From an uncultured Lachnospiraceae bacterium (lineage in GTDB: Bacteria; Bacillota; Clostridia; Lachnospirales; Lachnospiraceae): a stretch of DNA of 64,000 nt. The stretch's first letter is position 1. Each line of letters starts with the position of its first letter. Both the position numbers and the translations under genes were made by a program. The stretch covers positions 333,503 through 397,502 of the forward strand of contig CAJURQ010000001.1 in the NCBI GenBank assembly GCA_910588955.1, in the 5' to 3' direction. The notes below the pieces were generated by a model that was given only the letters and a program-made list of their open reading frames with translations, was not told where the DNA came from and ran no database searches. Positions 9,409 to 17,528 of the stretch are shown here, in pieces.

Positions 9409-10800
9409 TTATGCTTCTGTCTCTTCTTTATTCTTCTTTGCGGACACACTCTGTATCATATGGTCCTTCACTTCCATGATACGGAACGTGTAACCTTCGT
9501 AGGTGAACTCGAAGTCCTCCCCCTCCTCGGGAATCCGTTCCAGTCTCGATATCACAAAGCCGTTCACCGTGTCGAAGGGTTCGTCCTCAAAGGAAATCTG
9601 CAGTTTTTCCTCCAGCTCCTCCAAGGGCATCATGCCCTGAATCACATAGTGATCCGTTCCGCTCTCTCTGATATAGGTGGCATCCTCGTCATACTCATCC
9701 TGAATATTGCCGACGATCTCCTCCAGAATATCCTCCAGCGCCACCAGCCCTGCCGTCTGACCGTACTCGTCGATGACAATGACCATCTGGATCTTCTCTT
9801 TCTGCATCACTTGAAAGAGATCGTTGATCTTACGTTTCTCCGTGATAAAACGCGGTTCGCGCAAAAGCCCCTTGATCTTCCCTATAGGACGGTTACGCAT
9901 CTTTTCATTCATCTGCATCCGCATCACGTCCTTCAAATGCAGAATGCCGATGATGTGGTCTATGGTTTCGTCGTAGACGGGAAAGCGGCTGTTGTGCGCC
10001 TCCACGATAAAAGCCGCCGCCTCCTGCAGCGTCATGGTGCAGTCTATGGCGATTAGATTGTTGCGGTTGATCATAATATCCTTGGCTTCCTTGTCGCCGT
10101 ACTCAAAGATATTCGTGATCATCTCCGCCTCGCTGGCATGGAGAATACCCTGCTCGTGTCCCACGCTCACCATGGAAAGTATTTCTTCCTCGGTCACATC
10201 CTCGCGATCGTCCGCGTCACGTACGCCAAACAGGTGCAGAACCATCTTTGAAGTGACAAAAATCAGACTGCTGAAGGGCGATACAATCCGCACATAGTAA
10301 TAAAAAGGCGTAACCAGCGCGTGCAGCCATTTATCCGGATGCTTCGCCGCCGCTTTCTTCGGCACCATAACACCGATTGTCATAATTATGTACAGCAGAA
10401 AAACCGTCACAATAAAAGGAACTGCAATCGCCAGCGCATGCACCTGCCACCCGGCAAGCGCGCCGAACCGGACGCGCACCTGATCCGATACAAGAAAAGA
10501 AAAATAGTTGTTCAGCCGATACAGGATAAACGCCCCTAACAGCAGATTGATGGTCACCACGCCGAGCTGCGTCGCGGTAGCATAAGCCGCATGCTGCTCC
10601 ATTATGTAGGACATTCTTTCCTGCTTCTTTTTCTGTTTCGCCGTCTGTTCTTCGGGTTCATCCCCGCCTGTGCCGCCGTCCTCTCTCTCCGTTCCCCTGC
10701 GGTTCTGCATTGCCGTGCTGAAACCGTAAAAAGCCATCTCCAGAATGAGCATGAGCACAAACCACAGGATGCTGTTACTGCCCGAGCCGCCGTCTTCCAT
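9409..10800 (-). CDS. CNNM/CorC (HlyC/TlyC) family membrane protein with CBS pair
   Basis: The 463-residue product has an N-terminal hydrophobic segment, a charged linker (residues about 35-65), a CNNM transmembrane domain (about 70-180), two CBS domains around DIMINRNNLIAID and KINDLFQVMQKEKIQMVIVIDEYGQTAG, and a C-terminal CorC/HlyC FAD-like domain ending near 450. This family is associated with divalent cation (Mg2+/Co2+) efflux or homeostasis in the membrane; the older hemolysin name is not evidence of haemolysis. The SD-like AGGAGG is about 15 bases from the ATG, unusually far. A consensus promoter and a hairpin-bearing 5' leader precede it. Confidence 0.88.
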   Translation of the reverse strand: MEDGGSGSNSILWFVLMLILEMAFYGFSTAMQNRRGTEREDGGTGGDEPEEQTAKQKKKQERMSYIMEQHAAYATATQLGVVTINLLLGAFILYRLNNYFSFLVSDQVRVRFGALAGWQVHALAIAVPFIVTVFLLYIIMTIGVMVPKKAAAKHPDKWLHALVTPFYYYVRIVSPFSSLIFVTSKMVLHLFGVRDADDREDVTEEEILSMVSVGHEQGILHASEAEMITNIFEYGDKEAKDIMINRNNLIAIDCTMTLQEAAAFIVEAHNSRFPVYDETIDHIIGILHLKDVMRMQMNEKMRNRPIGKIKGLLREPRFITEKRKINDLFQVMQKEKIQMVIVIDEYGQTAGLVALEDILEEIVGNIQDEYDEDATYIRESGTDHYVIQGMMPLEELEEKLQISFEDEPFDTVNGFVISRLERIPEEGEDFEFTYEGYTFRIMEVKDHMIQSVSAKKNKEETEA

Positions 10801-10839
10801 AATGTTTATTTGTTTCCTCCTCTTAGTACATGATATACG

Positions 10840-10877
10840 GATTCATGCCAACCCATGCAGGCATGGCAGCATGAATC
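10840..10877 (-). promoter_or_regulatory. Hairpin in the 5' leader of the CNNM gene
   Basis: Perfect nine-base arms GATTCATGC/GCATGAATC at 10840-10848 and 10869-10877 enclose a smaller CCATGC/GCATGG stem. It falls between the predicted transcription start (about 10883) and the gene start at 10800. No U-tract follows, so it is not a simple terminator; a leader element affecting translation or stability is possible. Confidence 0.45.
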
Positions 10878-10889
10878 TTCGACCTTGAT

Positions 10890-10918
10890 ATCATATCAAT
10901 TATTATCCTGCGTGTCAA
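10890..10918 (-). promoter_or_regulatory. Sigma-A type promoter for the CNNM-yebC-metY operon
   Basis: On the minus strand TTGACA (10913-10918) and TATGAT (10890-10895) are separated by 17 bases, a near-consensus vegetative promoter 90 to 118 bases upstream of the CNNM start codon. Confidence 0.75.
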
Positions 10919-10962
10919 ATCCCCCGTCCGAACAGTTCCGTTCTTTCACGACTGTTCCGATC

Positions 10963-11310
10963 TTATGTACTTGTACCCAGTTCCAGACTGATCATCAAGC
11001 CATGGTTCACCGCCTGCATGATATCCGAATCCAGATGACATACCCTGTCCTTCAGCCGCTGCTTATCTATGGTGCGCAGCTGCTCTAAAAGAATTACGGA
11101 GTCCTTCACCATATCGTACTTTCCCGCGCTCAATTCTATGTGGGTGGGAAGCTTCGCCTTGTTCATCTTCGATGTGATCGCCGCACAGATCACCGTGGGA
11201 CTGTGTCTGTTTCCCACGTCGTTTTGTATGATGAGCACAGGACGCACGCCGCCCTGTTCCGAGCCCACTACCGGACGCAGATCCGCATAATAAATATCTC
11301 CTCTTCTCAT
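10963..11310 (-). CDS. mazF: MazF/PemK-type mRNA interferase toxin (EndoA-like)
   Basis: The 115-residue product is a full-length MazF. It carries the N-terminal RRGDIYYADLRPVVGSEQGG, where the conserved loop arginine and general-base region lie, then RPVLIIQNDVGN, TVICAAITSK and the C-terminal LLEQLRTIDKQRL. MazF/EndoA cleaves mRNA at short sequence motifs. It follows alr, as in B. subtilis alr-ndoAI-ndoA, but the antitoxin slot is empty: only 115 bases separate alr and mazF and I find no ribbon-helix-helix ORF there. The start overlaps an out-of-frame TAATG with AAGG upstream. Confidence 0.92.
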   Translation of the reverse strand: MRRGDIYYADLRPVVGSEQGGVRPVLIIQNDVGNRHSPTVICAAITSKMNKAKLPTHIELSAGKYDMVKDSVILLEQLRTIDKQRLKDRVCHLDSDIMQAVNHGLMISLELGTST

Positions 11311-11425
11311 TACCTTACACTTCCTTTGACATTTCGCTGCTCTCGCTGTTTTCCAGTTACCAGCAATAGTATTGCCGTCTTTTTCGGTCGTATACAGGAT
11401 AATGATTGGTTTTCACGTGCGCTCC

Positions 11426-12607
11426 CTACAGGCTCTCCCCGTAATAGTCCTTTGTACAGACAATCTCCCCGTCCTTTAAATAGACGCGCGGAATCCGTTT
11501 CCCGAGATCGCATGCCAGCTCATAGTTAAACCTGCCGGAAAGTTCTCCAAGCTCCTCCATAGTAATTACCTCCCCGCCGTCCGCGCCGATCAGGGTTACT
11601 TCGTCGTTCTCCAATGCGTCCGGAATATCCGTCACATCCACCATGAACTGATCCATACAGATCCTGCCGAGAATGGGCGCGCGCTTTCCACGGATCAGCA
11701 CGCTTCCCTTACCTGAAAGCCCTCTCGGATAGCCGTCCCCGTACCCGACAGGCACGGTGGCAATCCGCATCCGCTCCTTTGCCACAAAAGCGCCCCCGTA
11801 GCTGACGGGCGTTCCCGCCTCGATTTCCTTCACATAAACCAGCCTGCTTTTCAGGGAGAGAACGGGGCGCAGGGCAAGTATATCCCTAGTCACTTCCCCG
11901 GAGGGAGAAAGACCGTACAGTGTAATGCCCGCACGCACGAGCGAGAGATTCGCCTGCGGCAGGGTGAGAATGCCCGCGCTGTTGGAACAGTGTTTCAAGG
12001 GAATCGCTCTGCCCATCCGGCGCTCCGCCTCCTGTACAAACGCCGTAAACGCGGAAAGCTGTGAAAGCGCCGCTGTCTGATCTCTCTCGTCCGCCCTTGC
12101 AAAATGGGTAAATATCCCCTCCACCTCAATATGTGCCAGACCAGCAGTCCACTCCATAAACGCAAGCCCCTCCGCATCCGGTCTGATACCAATCCGCGAC
12201 ATACCTGTGTCCACCTTCACATGAACAAGCGCCTTTTTCCCCAGCCTCTCAGCGCAGGCGTTCAAAGCCTCCAGCGCATCCCTTCTGAAAACGGCGGGAC
12301 GGATCTCCTGCAAGACCAATTCCTCATAACTGTAGGGAAAGGTATAGCCCAGAATCAATATCGGCTTTGTAAGCCCGGCGCGCCGCAGGATAAACGCTTC
12401 CTCCGCCGTCGCAGTGGCATAGCCGAACACATAGGGGAGTTTTTCCAATTCCCTGCCGATTGGCACAGCGCCGTGACCGTAGCCGTCCGTCTTGATCACG
12501 CCAATCATCTTTGTCTGCGGTGAGATTGCCCCGTGCATCCGCTCCATATTATAAAGGATCGCCGAAAGGTCTACCGCCGCATATACTCTCTGATAATTCT
12601 CCAACAT
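11426..12607 (-). CDS. alr: Alanine racemase
   Basis: A 393-residue fold-type III PLP enzyme that makes D-alanine for peptidoglycan. The PLP lysine is K39 in VIKTDGYGHGA; the second catalytic residue, tyrosine, is in TPVSYGGAF, followed by the conserved VPVGYGDGYPRGLS and the ICMDQFMVDVT stretch. Length is normal. It has its own promoter (12625-12653), embedded in the terminator of the preceding gene, and is followed by mazF. Confidence 0.96.
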   Translation of the reverse strand: MLENYQRVYAAVDLSAILYNMERMHGAISPQTKMIGVIKTDGYGHGAVPIGRELEKLPYVFGYATATAEEAFILRRAGLTKPILILGYTFPYSYEELVLQEIRPAVFRRDALEALNACAERLGKKALVHVKVDTGMSRIGIRPDAEGLAFMEWTAGLAHIEVEGIFTHFARADERDQTAALSQLSAFTAFVQEAERRMGRAIPLKHCSNSAGILTLPQANLSLVRAGITLYGLSPSGEVTRDILALRPVLSLKSRLVYVKEIEAGTPVSYGGAFVAKERMRIATVPVGYGDGYPRGLSGKGSVLIRGKRAPILGRICMDQFMVDVTDIPDALENDEVTLIGADGGEVITMEELGELSGRFNYELACDLGKRIPRVYLKDGEIVCTKDYYGESL

Positions 12608-12624
12608 ATTTTTCTCCTGCGATT

Positions 12625-12653
12625 ATTATATTCAAATCTCACAAAAACGCCAA
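12625..12653 (-). promoter_or_regulatory. Promoter for alr
   Basis: Minus-strand TTGGCG (12648-12653) and TATAAT (12625-12630) with a 17-base spacer, about 18 bases before the alr start. The -35 box lies inside the 3' arm of the terminator hairpin of the upstream gene, so termination and initiation share bases. Confidence 0.6.
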
Positions 12654-12672
12654 AGCCTTGAGACTTCGGCGT
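12647..12672 (-). terminator. Terminator of the coiled-coil gene
   Basis: Minus-strand stem ACGCCGAAG/CTTTGGCGT (one mismatch) with an eight-base loop, followed by TTTTG, placed 18 bases after the stop of the 12691-13434 gene. Confidence 0.7.
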
Positions 12673-12690
12673 CTATGTATTCGTAGCAGT

Positions 12691-13434
12691 TTAACCCCCG
12701 GCTTCTTCGCTTTTCTCCGTCTGCCCGGCATGTTCTGCTTTCTCCGGCTCTTCCGCCTGTTTTTCCTGCCCCTCGGACTGTTTATCCGGGCTCGCTGTCT
12801 GCGCGGCAGTGCCCTTCCTGCGGTATTTTTCCTCCGGGTCGTACTGCATATCAAAAAGCTCGATCACCTCCGCGCCGAATATATCATGCATATACGCATA
12901 GAGCTTGTTGTTGACCGCCTCTTTTTCCTGCTTGCGCACTACCTTTTTCTTGAGTTCCCGTCTGATGCCGCTGATCCACTCCTCGATCTCCGAAAGCTCT
13001 TTCGTATTCTGCTGGAGTTTCCGATAACACACGTCCATCGTAATCAGCATGAGCTGGTTGTTGAGCTGGTTGATCTGTCTTGGCAGTTCTACCAGTTCCT
13101 CCTCATAGGCATCCATCTTTTCATTGCACTCCTCAATGAGACGCTTATGGTCCGACATGTCCTTATCCTGCTTCTTGGTTGGGTGCTCACCCATTGCGTC
13201 GGCAAGTATCACAACCTCATCCATCAGCTTTTTCTTCAGTTTTTTCAGCTCCTTGGATTCTGAGTTCAGCTTTGCCTGCCGCTTTAACATGTCGTTTAAG
13301 TTCTTTTCCATCCCCTTTAGCTCAGGAGTAAACTCTGACTGTGTAAAGAGCCTGTGCCACTTATTGTCAAGCGTCAATATGGGGATTTTTTTCCCCACAA
13401 GCGCCGGTTTGAATACATCATCCGCTCTGGACAT
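12691..13434 (-). CDS. Coiled-coil protein of unknown function
   Basis: About 247 residues from MSRADDVFKP. Residues roughly 35-175 are dominated by Lys/Glu/Leu heptads (KELKKLKKKLMDEV, EELVELPRQINQLNNQ), predicting long coiled coils; a short conserved-looking N-terminus (VGKKIPILTLDNKWHRLF) precedes them, and the last 45 residues are a disordered Glu/Gln/Ala tail. No signal peptide or membrane segment is visible. I do not recognise a named domain. The start is chosen at the second methionine since AAAGGTG lies about ten bases before it. It lies 42 bases after rex, so co-transcription with rex is likely. Confidence 0.75.
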   Translation of the reverse strand: MSRADDVFKPALVGKKIPILTLDNKWHRLFTQSEFTPELKGMEKNLNDMLKRQAKLNSESKELKKLKKKLMDEVVILADAMGEHPTKKQDKDMSDHKRLIEECNEKMDAYEEELVELPRQINQLNNQLMLITMDVCYRKLQQNTKELSEIEEWISGIRRELKKKVVRKQEKEAVNNKLYAYMHDIFGAEVIELFDMQYDPEEKYRRKGTAAQTASPDKQSEGQEKQAEEPEKAEHAGQTEKSEEAGG

Positions 13435-13476
13435 TGCCACCACACCTTTCTGCATCGTTGGTATTTCGTCCCTTCC

Positions 13477-14112
13477 TCATGCCTCCTCCACTGAGGAAAG
13501 GTTATAGGACAGCTTCATCAGACTGTCCGACAGATGCACATTCTCCACTTGAATATGCCCGGGAAGCCGCAGATCCACATGGGCAAAATTCCATATGCCC
13601 TTGATCCCGCAGTCGGCAAGCCGTTCCGCCACCTCCACAGCCGAAGCCTTCGGGATGGTAAGCACCGCAATATCAATATTATGTTCCCGAATAAAGGCAT
13701 CCATCTCATCCATCGGACGCACCGTAATCCCGTGAATCTCTTTTCCGCACACCTTCGGATCACAGTCGAATATCCCCTGAAACAGAAAACCGCGCCGTTC
13801 AAAATTTGAATAATTGACCAGCGCCTGTCCCAAATTGCCGGCGCCAACAATAATCAGCCTGTACTCCCTGTTTAAGCCCAGTATCTTTCCGATCTCGTCA
13901 TAGAGATAACCGACATTGTAGCCGTATCCCTGTTGTCCGAAACCGCCGAAGGTATTCAAATCCTGTCTGATCTGCGAAGCCGTCACCTGCATGATATCGG
14001 AAAGCTCTTGGGAGGAAACCCTCTCGATCCCCTCGTCCCGCAGTTCTCCCAGATAACGCAGATATCTCGGCAGACGGCTGACAACAGCCTGTGAAATTTC
14101 CTTTTCTTCCAC
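13477..14112 (-). CDS. rex: Redox-sensing transcriptional repressor Rex
   Basis: The 211-residue product has the N-terminal winged helix (VSRLPRYLRYLGEL, then SSQELSDIMQVTASQIRQDLNTFG), the Rossmann glycine motif GAGNLG at residues 90-95 and the C-terminal swapped helix. Rex senses the NADH/NAD+ ratio and represses fermentation and hydrogenase genes when NADH is low. Length is normal. Its promoter overlaps a partial Rex-like operator, suggesting autoregulation. The divergent neighbour is a YdiF-type ABC-F gene, a pairing also seen in Bacilli. Confidence 0.96.
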   Translation of the reverse strand: MEEKEISQAVVSRLPRYLRYLGELRDEGIERVSSQELSDIMQVTASQIRQDLNTFGGFGQQGYGYNVGYLYDEIGKILGLNREYRLIIVGAGNLGQALVNYSNFERRGFLFQGIFDCDPKVCGKEIHGITVRPMDEMDAFIREHNIDIAVLTIPKASAVEVAERLADCGIKGIWNFAHVDLRLPGHIQVENVHLSDSLMKLSYNLSSVEEA

Positions 14113-14141
14113 AACCGTACCCTCCGTTTTATTCTTCTATC

Positions 14142-14170
14142 ATCTTACGCTTACGTTAATTTTTTGTCAA
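14142..14170 (-). promoter_or_regulatory. rex promoter with an overlapping Rex-like operator
   Basis: Minus-strand TTGACA (14165-14170) and TAAGAT (14142-14147) are 17 bases apart. The stretch 14153-14170 reads TTGACAA-N4-TTAACGT, matching 10 of 14 fixed positions of the clostridial Rex pattern TTGTTAA-N4-TTAACAA, and lies over the -35 box and spacer. The promoter is convincing; the operator is a suggestion. Confidence 0.55.
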
Positions 14171-14230
14171 TTGAATCATGCGCCATTGCTCAGCGCTGCG
14201 CACATTCCTTACCTTGATTCATTTAGAAGA

Positions 14231-14259
14231 TTGACAGGCACCTCCTCGGTCTGTAAACT
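14231..14259 (+). promoter_or_regulatory. Promoter for the ABC-F gene
   Basis: TTGACA (14231-14236), a 17-base spacer and TAAACT (14254-14259), about 43 bases upstream of the ABC-F start. The leader contains a five-codon ORF (MVNVR, 14288-14305) whose TGA stop overlaps the ABC-F ATG. Confidence 0.6.
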
Positions 14260-14301
14260 GTACAGTGTATGTAAATTAAGAAAGGTCATGGTAAATGTAA
14301 G

Positions 14302-16236
14302 ATGATTTTATCCGTCAGCAACATTCATAAATCTTTTAACGAAGTTCCCATACTGAAAAATGTATCGTTCCATATAGAAGACAATGAGAAAGCCGCGATC
14401 GTAGGCATAAACGGCGCGGGAAAGACCACGCTTCTGCGCATCATCATGGGTGAGCTTTCCGCGGACGAAGGGCTTGTGACCTTTGCCAAGGACAAAACCG
14501 TCGGCTACCTCTCCCAGCACGAAGCTGTCTCCGGAGAAAACTCCATCTATCAGGAGCTCCTCTCCGTCAAACAGGATATCCTCGATATGGAGCTGCAGAT
14601 GCACACGATGGAGCTGCAGATGAAGACCGCGTCCGGCGACTCCTTATCTAAACTGATGGACAGCTACTCTGTGCTCACTCACGCATATGAAACCGGGGGC
14701 GGTTACACCTATAAGAGCGAGATTGTGGGTGTATTAAAGGGACTCGGCTTTGCGGAGGAGGAATTTGACAAATCTGTCTCCACCCTGTCCGGCGGACAGA
14801 AAACCCGGGTTGCGCTCGGCAAGCTTCTGCTGCTTAAACCAAATCTGATCATTCTGGACGAGCCGACAAACCATCTGGACCTGCAGTCCATTGCATGGCT
14901 GGAAACCTACCTTCTGAACTACAAAGGCGCGGTGATTATCGTCTCCCACGACCGTTATTTCCTCGACCGAATCGCCGGCAAAGTCATTGAGCTGGACAAT
15001 ACAAAGGCGACCGTATTTTCCGGCAATTACTCCGCCTATGCCGCCGGAAAGGAAATGCTGCGCGCCGCCGCCTTCAACGCGTACATGAAACAACAGCAGG
15101 AAATTAAACATCAGGAGGCAGTCATTGAAAAACTAAAATCTTTCAATCGGGAAAAGTCAATCAAACGCGCAGAGAGCCGTGAAAAGATGCTGCAAAAGAT
15201 AGAAGTTTTGGAAAAGCCGACAGAAGTTCGGGCGGATATGCATTTGACGCTGGATCCGAAATTCCAGAGTGGCAACGACGTGCTGCAGGTGGAAGGGCTT
15301 TCCAAGGCGTTCGGTCCCCTCTCCCTCTTCGATAACCTGTCCTTTGATCTGAAAAAGGGGGAACATGTGGCGATTATCGGAGACAACGGCACTGGAAAAA
15401 CGACCATCTTGAAAATCATCAACGAACTTCTGCCGCCCGACCGGGGAACGATCCGCCTCGGCACGAATGTGGCGATCGGCTACTACGATCAGGAGCACCA
15501 TGTGCTCCATCCGGAGAAGACGCTGTTCGAGGAAATATCGGACGACTACCCGACCTTAAACAACACGGAAATCCGGAACACGCTTGCCGCCTTTCTCTTT
15601 ACCGGGGAAGACGTCTTTAAGACCATAAAAACCTTGAGCGGCGGGGAACGCGGCAGACTTTCCCTTGCAAAGCTCATGCTCTCCGAGGCAAATTTCCTGA
15701 TTCTGGACGAGCCGACGAACCATCTGGACATTATGTCCAAGGAGATTCTCGAGGATGCTCTCTGCGCCTACACGGGGACAGTGCTCTACGTCTCCCATGA
15801 CCGCTATTTCATCAACAGGACCGCCCACCGGATTCTCGATTTAAACCGTCGGACGCTGACAAACTACCTCGGTAACTACGACTACTATTTAGAGAAGAAG
15901 GAGGAACAGATCGCCAAGATTGACGCTGTCCTTACGGGAGCCCAGCCGGGAAAAACAACCAGAACGGTTGATGCGCCATCCGGGGCAAAACAGGACTGGA
16001 AGGCGAAAAAGGAACAGCAGGCAGTGCAGCGCAAACGGGAGAACGACCTAAAAAAATGTGAGGAACAAATCGAAGCACTGGAAACACGCAATGAGGAAAT
16101 TGATACGCTTATGGCTTCGCCAGAGGTCTGTACGGATGTGGCGAGACTGCAGGAACTGAATCGAGAGAAGGAGGGGAATGAAACGGAGCTTGCGAGGTTG
16201 TATGAGAAATGGGAGGAATTGTCGCTGGAAGAATAA
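14302..16236 (+). CDS. ABC-F family ATPase (YdiF-like)
   Basis: The 644-residue soluble protein has two ABC cassettes and no membrane segments. Walker A motifs are GINGAGKTT (about residue 36) and GDNGTGKTT (about 357); signature motifs are LSGGQ and LSGGE; both Walker B regions end LDEPTNHLD. The linker contains the arm/coiled coil typical of ABC-F proteins, and the C-terminus (about 545-644) is a Lys/Glu coiled coil. ABC-F proteins act on the ribosome, as translation factors or by protecting it from antibiotics. The neighbouring rex, as in Bacilli, suggests the housekeeping YdiF type rather than a resistance gene. No strong SD stands at the usual distance (AAAGG is 16 bases away). Confidence 0.93.
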   Translation: MILSVSNIHKSFNEVPILKNVSFHIEDNEKAAIVGINGAGKTTLLRIIMGELSADEGLVTFAKDKTVGYLSQHEAVSGENSIYQELLSVKQDILDMELQMHTMELQMKTASGDSLSKLMDSYSVLTHAYETGGGYTYKSEIVGVLKGLGFAEEEFDKSVSTLSGGQKTRVALGKLLLLKPNLIILDEPTNHLDLQSIAWLETYLLNYKGAVIIVSHDRYFLDRIAGKVIELDNTKATVFSGNYSAYAAGKEMLRAAAFNAYMKQQQEIKHQEAVIEKLKSFNREKSIKRAESREKMLQKIEVLEKPTEVRADMHLTLDPKFQSGNDVLQVEGLSKAFGPLSLFDNLSFDLKKGEHVAIIGDNGTGKTTILKIINELLPPDRGTIRLGTNVAIGYYDQEHHVLHPEKTLFEEISDDYPTLNNTEIRNTLAAFLFTGEDVFKTIKTLSGGERGRLSLAKLMLSEANFLILDEPTNHLDIMSKEILEDALCAYTGTVLYVSHDRYFINRTAHRILDLNRRTLTNYLGNYDYYLEKKEEQIAKIDAVLTGAQPGKTTRTVDAPSGAKQDWKAKKEQQAVQRKRENDLKKCEEQIEALETRNEEIDTLMASPEVCTDVARLQELNREKEGNETELARLYEKWEELSLEE

Positions 16237-16259
16237 GAAAACAACGAAACCTAAAAAAC

Positions 16260-16291
16260 GACAGTGCGGAACATCTCTGAATCGCACTGTC
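16260..16291 (-). terminator. Bidirectional terminator between the ABC-F gene and icd
   Basis: Nine-base stem GACAGTGCG/CGCACTGTC (16260-16268 and 16283-16291) followed on the minus strand by GTTTTTTAGG. It suits the end of icd; on the plus strand the tail ATTTCATATTTC is weaker but may end the ABC-F transcript. Confidence 0.8.
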
Positions 16292-16302
16292 ATTTCATAT
16301 TT

Positions 16303-17508
16303 CTATAAGGTATCTAAAGTTTTTCGGATTTCCTTGATAAAATTCTCACTGTTTAAGACGGTGACATCTTTTAAGGAAGTAATCAGCGCCAAATCTTTCG
16401 TCATCCTGCCGCTCTCGATGGTGGTGAGCGTCGCCTTTTCCAGTTTATCCGCAAATACCATGAGCTCCTTGTTGCCGTCCAGCTCGCCGCGTTTTCTAAG
16501 GGCGCCGGTCCATGCGAAGATGGTTGCGACGGAGTTGGTGGAAGTCTCCTCCCCAGCCAGATGCTTATAATAATGTCTCTGCACCGTGCCGTGTGCCGCT
16601 TCATACTCGTAAACGCCGTCGGGGGATACGAGTACCGAGGTCATCATGGCAAGAGAACCGAAGGCGGAGGATACCATATCGCTCATCACGTCACCGTCAT
16701 AGTTCTTACAAGCCCAGATAAAACCGCCTTTTGCCTTCATCACGCGCGCCACCGCGTCGTCGATCAGGGTGTAGAAATATTCAATGCCTGCGCTCTCAAA
16801 CTTCTCTTTGTACTCTGCATCGTAAATCTCCTGAAAAATATCCTTAAAGTTGTGGTCATACTTTTTGGATATCGTGTCTTTCGTGGCAAACCAGAGATCC
16901 TGCTTGATATCCAATGCGTAGTTAAAACATGCTTTCGCAAAGCTTGCAATGGACTTGTCGGTGTTATGGATTCCCTGCAGGATGCCGGGACCTGTAAACT
17001 CGTGGATGGTCTCCCTGATCTCCGTGCCGTCCGCAGCGGTAAACACGAGTTCCGCTTTTCCCGCACCGGGCACTTTAATCTCTGTATTTTTATAAACATC
17101 CCCATAGGCATGTCTCGCCAGCGTGATAGGCTTTTCCCAGTTCTTCACGCAGGGCTCGATGCCCTTCACGATAATCGGCGCGCGAAATACCGTGCCGTCA
17201 AGAGCGGCTCGGATCGTGCCGTTGGGGCTCTTCCACATCTCTTTTAGATTGTACTCCGTCATTCTCGCCGCGTTCGGCGTGATGGTGGCGCATTTTACAG
17301 CCACGCCGTATTTTTTCGTCGCTTCCGCAGAGTCGATCGTCACCTGATCACTCGTCTCATTGCGGTATTCCAGTCCGAGATCGTAATATTCCGTCTTAAG
17401 GTCAATATACGGCAATAACAGCTCATCCTTAATCATCTTCCAGAGGATTCTTGTCATCTCGTCCCCGTCCATCTCCACCAGAGGCGTCGTCATCTTAATT
17501 TTTTCCAT
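16303..17508 (-). CDS. icd: NADP-dependent isocitrate dehydrogenase (eukaryote-like subfamily)
   Basis: 401 residues that begin MEKIKMTTPLVEMDGDEMTR and contain the substrate loop SPNGTIRAALDGTVFRAPI and the NADP-binding AAHGTVQRHYY. This pattern and length belong to the homodimeric type II IDH also found in animals and many anaerobes, rather than the E. coli type. It oxidatively decarboxylates isocitrate to 2-oxoglutarate, probably mainly for glutamate synthesis here. It is 20 bases downstream of a GntR/FCD regulator and is probably under its control. No aconitase or citrate synthase gene is in the window. Confidence 0.95.
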   Translation of the reverse strand: MEKIKMTTPLVEMDGDEMTRILWKMIKDELLLPYIDLKTEYYDLGLEYRNETSDQVTIDSAEATKKYGVAVKCATITPNAARMTEYNLKEMWKSPNGTIRAALDGTVFRAPIIVKGIEPCVKNWEKPITLARHAYGDVYKNTEIKVPGAGKAELVFTAADGTEIRETIHEFTGPGILQGIHNTDKSIASFAKACFNYALDIKQDLWFATKDTISKKYDHNFKDIFQEIYDAEYKEKFESAGIEYFYTLIDDAVARVMKAKGGFIWACKNYDGDVMSDMVSSAFGSLAMMTSVLVSPDGVYEYEAAHGTVQRHYYKHLAGEETSTNSVATIFAWTGALRKRGELDGNKELMVFADKLEKATLTTIESGRMTKDLALITSLKDVTVLNSENFIKEIRKTLDTL

Positions 17509-17528
17509 GAATTTTTGTCACCTTTCTC

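Noticed and set aside
10930..10957. Hairpin GAACAGT/ACTGTTC after mazF as its terminator
   Set aside because: No U-tract follows on the minus strand; structure is weak, so it was not annotated as a terminator.
11310..11513. A 67-codon minus-strand ORF ending TAATG at the mazF start, considered as the missing antitoxin
   Set aside because: It overlaps the end of alr out of frame and shows no ribbon-helix-helix pattern; its composition is that of a shadow frame.
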